The notes under the pieces are model-generated. The model did not search any database. It was given only the letters and a program-made list of their open reading frames with translations, and had not been told where the DNA came from. Below, piece by piece: positions 1 to 7,300 of a stretch of DNA of 9,561 bases (positions within the stretch are counted from its first letter, which is position 1; each line of letters starts with the position of its first letter). This DNA is from Tannerella sp. (GTDB lineage Bacteria > Bacteroidota > Bacteroidia > Bacteroidales > Tannerellaceae). The DNA is taken from the NCBI GenBank assembly GCA_031259505.1, contig JAIRLL010000126.1, positions 1 through 9,561 of the forward strand, in the 5' to 3' direction. A program made the translations under genes and the position numbers.

Positions 1-11
1 CGAATTTTGAA

Positions 12-1235
12 TCACAGTTCCTCCTCTTCTCCGTAATGCTCGAACAGGAAATCGTTGTACGGAAATCGCTGCACGTGGATGGCCTTCACTTTTTCGTAGA
101 GGATGGCTTTCAGCGATTCGATGTTTGTCCGTTCCCTGGCGGAGATGAAGAGGCAACTGTCCGGCAGTTTCGCCATCCACGTATCCTTAAGTTCGTTCAG
201 GGATATGTTTTCGAACGTATGCGGGGTGAGGTCGTCCTCGTCTTTCGGTACGAACGTGAATGCGTCGGTTTTATTGAAAACGACGATGACGGGCTTGTCG
301 GCACAGCCGATTTCGGCGAGCGTTCTGTCGACGACGGCTATCTGCTCTTCGAACGAGGGGTGCGAAATGTCGACGACGTGCAGCAGCAGATCTGCCTCGC
401 GCACCTCGTCGAGCGTCGACTTGAACGACTCCACGAGTTCCGCCGGCAGTTTGCGGATAAAACCCACCGTGTCGGACAGCAGGAACGGCAGATTGTCGAT
501 GATCACCTTGCGAACGGTCGTATCAAGCGTGGCGAAGAGTTTGTTTTCGGCAAAGACTTCGCACTTGCTCAGCAGCGTCATCAGCGTCGATTTGCCCACG
601 TTGGTATATCCCACCAGCGCGACGCGCACCATGCGTCCGCGGTTTTTGCGCTGCGACGATTTTTGACGGTCTATTTCTTCGAGGTCTTTCTTCAGTTTCG
701 AGATTTTGTCCTGCACGATGCGTTTGTCGGTTTCCAGCTGCGTCTCGCCCGGACCGCGCATAAGCGCGCCGCCGCCGCGCTGACGCTCGAGATGCGTCCA
801 CAGGCGCGTCAGGCGGGGAAGCATGTAGCGATACTGCGCCAGTTCGACCTGCGTCCTGGCGTGCGCCGTCTGCGCCCGGCGGGCGAAAATATCGAGTATG
901 AGATTCGTGCGGTCAAGGATGCGCACCTGCAGTACCTTCTCGATATTGCGCAGTTGCCTGGCCGTCAGCTCGTCGTCGAAAATCACGACGCCGATGTCGT
1001 TTTCCGCGACATATTCCTTGATTTGCTGAAGCTTTCCGCTGCCCACAAACGTGACGGTGTGAGGCGCCGCCAGCCGCTGGCAAAACTGCTTCACCGGCTT
1101 GACGCCGGCCGTTTCCGCCAGAAAAGACAGTTCTTCAAGATATTCCATCACCCGACGTTCGTCATTTTCGGGCGTAATAAGACCCACCAGCGCCGCCTTC
1201 TCGGTCTTTTCTTCCGTAATGATAAATTCTTTCAC
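12..1235 (-). CDS. hflX: GTPase HflX (ribosome-splitting/50S-associated GTPase)
   Basis: HflX is a translational GTPase-superfamily protein (Obg-HflX group) that binds the large ribosomal subunit and in other bacteria splits stalled or stress-damaged ribosomes in the cytoplasm. From the GTG start the protein has 407 residues. The N-terminal HflX domain covers about residues 10-120; the family signature RGPGETQLETD lies at 160-170 and is followed by a coiled linker. The G domain then shows G1 GYTNVGKST (209-217), the switch-I region FATLDTT (234-240), G3 DTVGF (255-259), G4 NKTD (321-324) and a G5-like SAR (365-367). The tail is acidic (EEEEL). The frame stays open to a TTG at 1280, but that codon lies inside the promoter spacer. 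The GTG at 1235-1233 gives the N-terminus (M/V)KEFIITE typical of Bacteroidetes HflX and sits 21 nt below the -7 box. It is transcribed divergently from topB. No truncation or missing nucleotide-binding motif is seen. Confidence 0.95.
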   Translation of the reverse strand: MKEFIITEEKTEKAALVGLITPENDERRVMEYLEELSFLAETAGVKPVKQFCQRLAAPHTVTFVGSGKLQQIKEYVAENDIGVVIFDDELTARQLRNIEKVLQVRILDRTNLILDIFARRAQTAHARTQVELAQYRYMLPRLTRLWTHLERQRGGGALMRGPGETQLETDKRIVQDKISKLKKDLEEIDRQKSSQRKNRGRMVRVALVGYTNVGKSTLMTLLSKCEVFAENKLFATLDTTVRKVIIDNLPFLLSDTVGFIRKLPAELVESFKSTLDEVREADLLLHVVDISHPSFEEQIAVVDRTLAEIGCADKPVIVVFNKTDAFTFVPKDEDDLTPHTFENISLNELKDTWMAKLPDSCLFISARERTNIESLKAILYEKVKAIHVQRFPYNDFLFEHYGEEEEL

Positions 1236-1255
1236 GACACAATTTGTTTCAGGGT

Positions 1256-1288
1256 GCAAAAATACACTGTTTCCTGACAATCTTCAAA
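1256..1288 (-). promoter_or_regulatory. hflX promoter, Bacteroidetes sigma-ABfr type
   Basis: On the minus strand a TTTG (-33 box, 1288-1285) is followed after exactly 20 nt by TATTTTTGC (-7 box, 1264-1256). This is a full match to the Bacteroidetes consensus TTTG-N19-21-TAnnTTTG. Transcription would begin near 1249, giving a leader of about 14 nt before the GTG at 1235. This rules out the upstream TTG at 1280 as start for this transcript. Confidence 0.8.
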
Positions 1289-1334
1289 CTTCGGGCTGCA
1301 AAAATCAGCGACGGCACATTCCGTTCGAAAACAA

Positions 1335-1367
1335 TTTGCACGGGAAACCTGTTTTTCCGAACTTTGC
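1335..1367 (+). promoter_or_regulatory. topB promoter, Bacteroidetes sigma-ABfr type
   Basis: TTTG at 1335-1338 is followed after exactly 20 nt by GAACTTTGC (1359-1367), one mismatch from TAnnTTTG plus the frequent trailing C. The topB ATG lies 21 nt after the -7 box, the same spacing seen at hflX, so the leader is short. No Shine-Dalgarno sequence precedes the ATG, which is normal for this phylum. Confidence 0.7.
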
Positions 1368-1387
1368 AGCCGTAAAACAACAGCATA

Positions 1388-3472
1388 ATGAAAGTATGTA
1401 TTGCCGAAAAACCCGGCGTGGCGCGTGAAATAGCAGGAGTCCTCGGCGCCCGGACGAAGCATGACGGCTATCTGGAAGGCAACGGCTATCAGGTGTCGTG
1501 GACGTACGGACACCTCTGTACGCTGAAGGAGCCGCACGACTACACGCCGGAATGGAAACAGTGGCGCCCCGGAACGCTCCCCATGATTCCGCCGCATTTC
1601 GGCATCAAACTCCTGTCCGGCGATTCGTATGAAAAACAGTTTCGCACGCTCGAAAAACTCATTCGCCACGCCGACGCCGTTATCAACTGTGGCGACGCCG
1701 GGCAGGAAGGCGAACTTATCCAGCGCTGGGTGATGCAGAAAGCAGGATGCAAATGCCCGGTCTACCGCCTGTGGATTTCGTCGCTCACGGAAGAATCCAT
1801 ACGCGAAGGCTTCCGCAACCTGAAAGCGGCGTCCGACTTCGACCGCCTCTACCAGGCAGGGCTTGCCCGCGCCATCGGCGACTGGCTGCTCGGTATGAAC
1901 GCAACCCGGCTCTACACGCTGCGATACGGACAAAACAGACAGGTACTGTCCATCGGGCGCGTACAGACGCCCACCCTGGCGCTGATCGTCAACCGGCAGA
2001 AAGAAATCGAACGCTTCAAGCCCGAACCGTACTGGGAACTGAAAACCGTATACCGGCAGACTACCTTCGCCTTTGCAAAAGGAAAATTCACTGCACGTGA
2101 CGACGGACAGAAACTGCTTCTCGCCGTCGCCGGAAAAGATTTTACCGTCGTCGGCATCTCGCGAAAGGAAGGAAAAGAATCGCCGCCGCGACTTTTCGAC
2201 CTCACCTCGCTGCAGGTGGAATGTAACCGGCGCTTTGCCTTCACGGCCGAAGAGACGCTGCAACTGGCGCAGGCGCTGTACGAAAAAAAAACGGCCACTT
2301 ATCCGCGCGTCGACACGACTTTCCTCAGCGACGACATCTACCTTCGCGCTCCGCAAATCCTGAAAGGACTGGCCGCGTATGCCGATCTCGTCGACCCTTT
2401 GCTGAAAACCCGACTGCCGAAAAGCAAAAAAGTATTCGACAACAGCAAGGTGACCGACCACCACGCCATCATCCCCACCGGAAAGCAGGCGAGCCGCCTA
2501 TCGGACAGGGAAACGAAAGTCTACGACCTCATCGCGCGGCGCTTCATCGCCGTGTTCTATCCCGACTGCGAGATTGCGACCACTACCGTCGCCGGCGAAG
2601 TGGAAAAAATACCCTTCAAAGCCACCGGCAAGCAGATACTCAAACCCGGCTGGCGCGTGGTAACAGGCCGTGAAGTTCCCGAAAATGCCGAAAACAAACC
2701 GGATGAAGAAACATCCGTGCTGCCCGCATTCACCGTCGGCGAGACAGGGCCGCACGAACCCGCTCTGGCCGAAAAATGGACTTCCCCGCCCAAACCCTAC
2801 ACCGAAGCCACGCTACTGCGCGCCATGGAAACGGCCGGCAAAGCGGTAGAAAACGAAGAACTGCGCGACGCGCTCAAGGAAAACGGCATAGGACGGCCGT
2901 CGACGCGAGCCGCCATCATCGAAACGCTCTTCAAACGCAACTACATCCACAAGGAAAGAAAAAACCTGTTCCCCACACGCACAGGCGCCGAACTGATCGA
3001 CATCATACACGACGACCTGCTCAAAAGCGCCGAACTGACCGGACTGTGGGAAAAGAAACTCAGGCAGATAGAACACGGCAGTTTCGAAGCCGGCGTCTTC
3101 ATCAACGAGTTGAAAGACATGGTGCAACAGATTGTGCAGAACGTCCGTTCCGACCGGTCGCAACGCAGCGTCGCCGTCGAAGAAACTGCCGCCCGACCGG
3201 AAACCGTCCCTTCGCGCAAGCCGGCCAAATCCGCTGCGAAGCACACAGCAAAACCCGCCAGTCAGCCGTCCGGCGCACCGCGTTGCCCGCGCTGCAAAAA
3301 AGGTGTCATCCTGCGAGGCAAAACAGCATACGGATGTTCGGCCTACAGGGACGGATGCCTCTTCCGACTGCCTTACGAAACATACGGCAAAGACCTGAGC
3401 GACCCGCAACTGAAAAAAATTGTCCAGTCAATGCCCCCTGCAAAGGGACATGCAGCCCGGAAAAAAACATAG
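1388..3472 (+). CDS. topB: DNA topoisomerase III (type IA)
   Basis: A 694-residue type IA topoisomerase, which relaxes negative supercoils and decatenates replication or recombination intermediates by cutting one strand through a 5'-phosphotyrosine. The TOPRIM domain begins at the N-terminus (IAEKPGVAREI, 5-15, with Glu7) and carries the acidic motif GDAGQEGEL (102-110). The motif SIGRVQTPTLALI is at 188-200. The catalytic tyrosine is Tyr305 in TATYPRVDTTFLSDD. VTDHHAIIPT is at 355-364 and IGRPSTRAAIIETLFKR at 501-517. After a basic Pro/Ala-rich linker (about 590-630) a zinc ribbon follows with Cys633, Cys636, Cys650 and Cys657. The second acidic position of the usual DxDxE is Gly105, as in the Gram-positive-type TopB with DAGREGE, so this is a subfamily trait and not decay. 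The ATG follows the promoter directly. TopB also occurs on integrative elements, but no mobility gene is adjacent here. Length is normal for the family. Confidence 0.95.
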   Translation: MKVCIAEKPGVAREIAGVLGARTKHDGYLEGNGYQVSWTYGHLCTLKEPHDYTPEWKQWRPGTLPMIPPHFGIKLLSGDSYEKQFRTLEKLIRHADAVINCGDAGQEGELIQRWVMQKAGCKCPVYRLWISSLTEESIREGFRNLKAASDFDRLYQAGLARAIGDWLLGMNATRLYTLRYGQNRQVLSIGRVQTPTLALIVNRQKEIERFKPEPYWELKTVYRQTTFAFAKGKFTARDDGQKLLLAVAGKDFTVVGISRKEGKESPPRLFDLTSLQVECNRRFAFTAEETLQLAQALYEKKTATYPRVDTTFLSDDIYLRAPQILKGLAAYADLVDPLLKTRLPKSKKVFDNSKVTDHHAIIPTGKQASRLSDRETKVYDLIARRFIAVFYPDCEIATTTVAGEVEKIPFKATGKQILKPGWRVVTGREVPENAENKPDEETSVLPAFTVGETGPHEPALAEKWTSPPKPYTEATLLRAMETAGKAVENEELRDALKENGIGRPSTRAAIIETLFKRNYIHKERKNLFPTRTGAELIDIIHDDLLKSAELTGLWEKKLRQIEHGSFEAGVFINELKDMVQQIVQNVRSDRSQRSVAVEETAARPETVPSRKPAKSAAKHTAKPASQPSGAPRCPRCKKGVILRGKTAYGCSAYRDGCLFRLPYETYGKDLSDPQLKKIVQSMPPAKGHAARKKT

Positions 3473-3526
3473 CAGAATCATGCCGGATACAGTATAACAT
3501 TCATCATTAGGTGGTGATATAAAAAG

Positions 3527-3730
3527 TATGCTGTCATAAGGATTTGGCAATAAAAATTGTAGCATAGTTTGTCCACGAATTGCACGAATTTACACGAACT
3601 GACATGAGAAGATTCGTGTAAATTCGTGTAATTCGTGGACAAATTTACGCCGCGCGCAGTATAAAATGCGGAAAGAAGCCTGTGAAACCTTTGTGCCCGT
3701 TGTGCCTTTGTGTTTAGAAATATGCTGTCA
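3527..3730. repeat. Repeat-type insertion with possible 10-bp target duplication
   Basis: The 10-mer TATGCTGTCA occurs at 3527-3536 and again at 3721-3730, bracketing 184 bp that hold a large inverted repeat (3568-3643), a GC-rich stretch (3646-3664) and a short direct repeat (CCTTTGTG at 3688-3695 and 3705-3712). No ORF fits. I read it as a small non-coding repeat element inserted with a target duplication; chance recurrence of the 10-mer is possible. Confidence 0.4.
3568..3643. repeat. Near-perfect 31-bp inverted repeat, 14-nt loop
   Basis: The arms are 3568-3598 and 3613-3643. They are reverse complements with a single mismatch (G at 3582), separated by 14 nt. Each arm is itself built from iterated CACGAATT-like words (beginning TTTGTCCACGAATT). 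From memory, intergenic repeats made of such words are common in Bacteroidetes and other environmental bacteria; I could not verify this here. No U-run follows, so it is not a standard intrinsic terminator, though as RNA it would form a very stable hairpin after topB. Confidence 0.85.
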
Positions 3731-3838
3731 ACGAAAAGCGTCGCAGTATGACAGTATCAGTTTTCTTTTTTTTTATTCCGTGCAAAATATTTTTCCTCGA
3801 ATTATGGCATAAAAAAATTGTATTATTAAAATAATTAC

Positions 3839-3847
3839 TATATTTGC
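3839..3847 (+). promoter_or_regulatory. Perfect -7 box upstream of the susC leader
   Basis: TATATTTGC fully matches the Bacteroidetes -7 element TAnnTTTG plus C. The -33 element is weak: only ATTG at 3817-3820 with an 18-nt spacer. An ATG lies 20 nt downstream at 3867, the same spacing as at hflX and topB. If it drives susC, the transcript would have a leader of roughly 465 nt. Confidence 0.5.
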
Positions 3848-3866
3848 CCTTTCAAAAAACTGGATC

Positions 3867-4256
3867 ATGAATATGGATTACTTACATATATTATTGCCTT
3901 CGCCGTTTTTTGCCGCTGCTGCAAAAAAGCATATGCACGCTTTTTTGCACAGTAGCAAACAAATGTTAACGGGGGGGGGTAAATTTGCATATTTGCAGAT
4001 AATTATACTCTGTATATCTTTTGTGGCAAGCTCTGTCTACAGTCTTTTTGTTGCCGCATTATCATCCTGTATACTTTATTGCATGAGGTGGAGAGAAATA
4101 TGCGATTTCCGCAGTCCGGTCCGGGCTGTGGCGATTCTTCATTGTGTCGCGTACCGTAATACAACACCCGTCCGGACGAAGCGCCCGCTTCGCCCAAACA
4201 GGGCAAACATAACTGAAAACAATATATTGAACTCTATTGATCAACTAACTGACTGA
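3867..4256 (+). CDS. Possible small membrane protein ORF in the susC leader
   Basis: A 129-codon ORF that I do not recognise. It starts 20 nt below a perfect -7 box, as the two promoter-proximal genes upstream do. The predicted product has one long hydrophobic stretch (about residues 41-72, from AYLQIIILCISF to CILYCM) that could span the membrane, followed by an Arg-rich tail. Against it: part of the reading frame is made of hairpin-forming and homopolymer DNA, including the G9 run that encodes three glycines, and composition jumps from about 23% to 60% GC inside it. It ends about 60 bp before susC. It may be only a fortuitous frame through a structured leader. A one-base change in the G run would shift its frame. 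Confidence 0.22.
   Translation: MNMDYLHILLPSPFFAAAAKKHMHAFLHSSKQMLTGGGKFAYLQIIILCISFVASSVYSLFVAALSSCILYCMRWREICDFRSPVRAVAILHCVAYRNTTPVRTKRPLRPNRANITENNILNSIDQLTD
3915..3956 (+). promoter_or_regulatory. Leader hairpin with a competing alternative arm
   Basis: TGCAAAAAAGC (3920-3930) pairs perfectly with GCTTTTTTGCA (3939-3949) around an 8-nt loop; five more pairs form outside after a 2-nt bulge. The left arm can instead pair upstream, because TTTTTTGC at 3906-3913 is also complementary to GCAAAAAA at 3921-3928. Two mutually exclusive stems resemble an attenuator layout, but no terminator-type U-run follows either stem. Confidence 0.35.
3971..3988 (+). promoter_or_regulatory. G9 homopolymer abutting a second -7-like box
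   Basis: Nine consecutive G (3971-3979) run straight into TAAATTTGC (3980-3988), another exact match to TAnnTTTG plus C. No TTTG lies 19-21 nt upstream, so promoter function is doubtful. Runs of this length are prone to slipped-strand mispairing; here a length change would alter promoter spacing or the frame of the overlapping ORF. Confidence 0.3.
4100..4204 (+). promoter_or_regulatory. GC-rich structured island in the susC leader
   Basis: By hand count 4101-4200 is 60% GC, while 4201-4320 is 26% and 3781-3900 is 23%. It contains consecutive strong stems: CCGCAGTCCGG against CCGGGCTGTGG (4109-4119 with 4121-4131, including G-U pairs; the innermost bases would open to form the loop), the palindrome CGTCCGGACG (4169-4178), CGAAGC-GCCC-GCTTCG (4177-4192) and GCCC-AAACA-GGGC (4192-4204). 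It matches no riboswitch or RNA family that I recognise. It could be a cis-acting RNA for susC or a small RNA. Confidence 0.3.
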
Positions 4257-4265
4257 TTTGTTATC

Positions 4266-4293
4266 TATGAACTTTATATGATATGAACTTTAT
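4266..4293. repeat. 12-bp direct repeat upstream of susC
   Basis: TATGAACTTTAT occurs at 4266-4277 and 4282-4293, a period of 16 bp, ending 26 bp before the susC ATG. It may be a duplicated operator or a slippage duplication in AT-rich DNA. No proper -33/-7 pair was found here; the nearest TTTG is at 4257-4260. Confidence 0.6.
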
Positions 4294-4319
4294 TTATTAA
4301 TCGAGAAAAAAATGTGTCT

Positions 4320-7300
4320 ATGAAAAAAAAGTTTACTTTAATGGTTTGGTGCCTTGTGATGGGCATCGGATGGGCTTTCGCTCAGACGCGGGAGGTGACG
4401 GGAACCGTCATCTATGCCGAAGACGGAGAGCCTGTGATTGGAGCATCGGTGTCGGTGCAAGGGACGACCGTCGGTACTGTTACGGATATGGATGGTAAAT
4501 TCAGGCTGAACGTACCGTCCAATGCCGGAACGATTACAATTTCGTTCGTCGGACTGAAAACTCAGGACGTGGAGGTTGCGTCCGTCCTGAACATTGTCAT
4601 GGAATCCGACGCGCAGGTGCTGGACGAAGTGGTAGTGACTGCACTGGGTATCACGAGGGAACGAAAATCCCTCGGCTATGCAATGCAGGATGTGAATGCG
4701 GAAGAGCTGACCAGGAGCGGTCAGATGAACCTGGCCACTTCGCTGTCCGGCAAAATTGCCGGTATTCAGATCACCTCGCAGGGAGGGCAGGTCGGCGCTT
4801 CGCAAAATATCGTGATCCGCGGCAATTCCTCTTTCGGGAGCAACCAGCCGCTGATTGTCGTGGACGGTATTCCGGTGACCAACGACAACGGAACAGGGTC
4901 TACGGTGAATCTGGGTTCGGGATTGAATGACATCAACCCCAGCGACATCGAGACCATCTCCGTGCTGAAAGGCGGCTCGGCTGCCCTCTACGGGATGCGT
5001 GCCGGTAATGGCGTGATCCTGATTACCACCAAATCGGGGAAAAAAGGGAAAGGCGTCACGGTTTCGTACGACGGCGATTTTACGGTAGACCAGGTGTACG
5101 GAATTCCGCCGCTCCAAAACAAGTACGGACAGGGATATTACGCCTCGGAATATGACTGGAAAACGGCGCAGGCCGATCCGGATGATCCCTACACCGGTTC
5201 GTATGCAGACTTTGCGCGTGAATACGGGTACGCCTATCTGGACGGTTACGGCAGCGGAGTGAACGACAATGCCGACGAATCCTGGGGGCCGCGCCTGGAC
5301 ATCGGACTGATGCTGCCGCAGTTCAACAGCCCGGTGGTCAACGGCGTGCGTCAGGCTACGCCCTGGGTATCGAATCCGAACAACATCAAGGATTTCTTCC
5401 AGTTCGGGACGTCGACGAGCCATACGGCTTCCTTCGTCTCCAGTTCGGAAAATGCCGATACGCGCGCTTCCATCGGATACCGCGGGCAGACGGGGACAAC
5501 GCCCAACGTAGACCTGCAACGCTATTCGGCTTCGCTGAGCAGCCTGTTCAGGGTGAATCAGTTCATCGACTTCGACATCGCGGCCAACTATATCCGTACC
5601 ACCAGCGGCAACCTGCCGGGCACGGGCTACGAGGCAACCAATCCCATGCAGTCGCTCCTGCAGTGGTTCGGTCGGCAGGTCGACATGAAAGATCTGAAAG
5701 AACACTGGCAGGAAAAAGACGGCGAAGGCTACTACACCTGGCAGCAGGAATACCATTCCAACCCGTATTATGTGGCTTACCGCAACCTGACGAAATACGT
5801 GCGTAACCGCTCGTTCGGAAAAGCCTCCCTGTGGTACAAACCGACCGACTGGCTCAAATTCGAGGGACGTATCGGTATCGACGCTTTCAGTTCCGACCAG
5901 TTGTCCAACCGCGAACGCGACCCGGACTATCCCGACGGCTATTTCAGAGACTACAACCGCTATACCGGCGAAATCAATGCCGACTTTATCGGTTACTTCA
6001 ACCGGCAGTTCGGAGCGTTCAACGTAAACGCCATTGCCGGCGCCAACTATCGCGATTATGCCTATCATATCAAAACCATAGGCGGAAATCAACTGACCGT
6101 GCCCGGCCTGTACACCACGACCAACGTGGCGGGCAATCCCGTGGCGGAAGAAAATCACGAGTATCGCCGCTCCAATTCGGTGTACGGCAACGTATCGCTG
6201 GGCTGGAAAAACCAGTTGTATCTGGACGTCAGCGCCCGCAACGACTGGGATTCGACGATCGACGACGACTTCTTCTATCCGTCCGTAAGCGCAAGCTGGA
6301 TTCCGACCGAGACGATTACCTCTCTCTCGGAAAGCAACCTGCTGAACTACCTGAAACTGCGCGGCGGCTGGGCGCAAATCGGCTCGGCTACTACTCCGTA
6401 CAGAAGCGGCAGTTACTACCGCTCCGAATCGACGGGCATGTATGGCACTGGCCTGTTCAGCAATCCGTTCATCTATCCGCCGAAAGGGCTGCGTCCCGAA
6501 AACGTGAAAACGTGGGAACTGGGTCTGGAAACCCGTCTGTTACAGAATCGCGTCCGTCTGGATTTTGCCTATTACAGCAAAATTACGACCGACCAGATTA
6601 TGGAAGTGAACACCTCGCCGGCCGCCGGCTACACGTCCATGCTGATCAATGCCGGCGAAATAGCCAACAAGGGTGTGGAAATACAGCTTTCCGCCGATAT
6701 TGTCAAAAATCCGCGCGGCTTCAACTGGACGGCTACGCTGAACTGGTCGAGAGACAGGAGTAAAATCATCGAACTGTACACCGACCCCGTCACCGGCGAA
6801 TCGCTCGAATCCTACCAGATCGGTTCCTCGTGGAACTGTACGAACCTGGCCATCCCAGGCAAGGCATGGGGTACGCTGGTCGGCACCGGTTTCGTATACA
6901 ACGCAGACGGCTCCATTCAGGTGAAAGACGGTTTCCCGGTCTACGAATCGGCAATGGAAATAGGCGACGTCACGCCCGACTGGCTGGCCGGTCTGACCAA
7001 CGAGTTTTCATACAAAGACTGGACGCTGGGCTTCCTGCTCGACTTCCGCAAGGGCGGAGACATCTTCTCGATGTCGCAGGCCTTCGGCGCATATACCGGC
7101 ATATACGACTTTACCGCTTCGGGCGATATTCGCGAAAACGGTGTGATTGCCGGCAAAAACGTCTGTACGGACAAGGTTTTCAAAACGGCGGACGGTCAGG
7201 TCAACGATGTGACCGTCAATGCGGAAGATTTCTTCGGGCTTTTCTACACCATCAAGGAAATGGGCGTGATGGACGGTTCGTACCTTAAACTGCGCGAAGC

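Noticed and set aside
36..1277. 413-codon plus-strand frame opposite hflX
   Set aside because: hflX carries all GTPase motifs on the other strand; this frame has no domain features and no promoter upstream.
1232..2464. 410-codon antisense frame opposite topB
   Set aside because: It is a shadow of the topB codons, has no recognisable motif, and would begin inside topB and run over the divergent promoters.
3473..3530. Intrinsic terminator after topB
   Set aside because: Only a weak ATTCATCA/TGGTGAT pairing is present and no T-run follows.
3568..3643. Invertible promoter (phase-variation switch) upstream of susC
   Set aside because: The inverted repeat encloses only 14 nt, too little to hold a promoter, and no site-specific recombinase gene is in the window.
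3915..3956. Rho-independent terminator in the leader
   Set aside because: The T-run is part of the stem rather than after it, and the sequence after the hairpin is CAAACAAATG, not T-rich.
4338..6377. 679-codon open frame antisense to susC
   Set aside because: It lies wholly opposite a well-supported transporter gene, shows no recognisable domain, and long antisense frames are common opposite GC-rich coding DNA.
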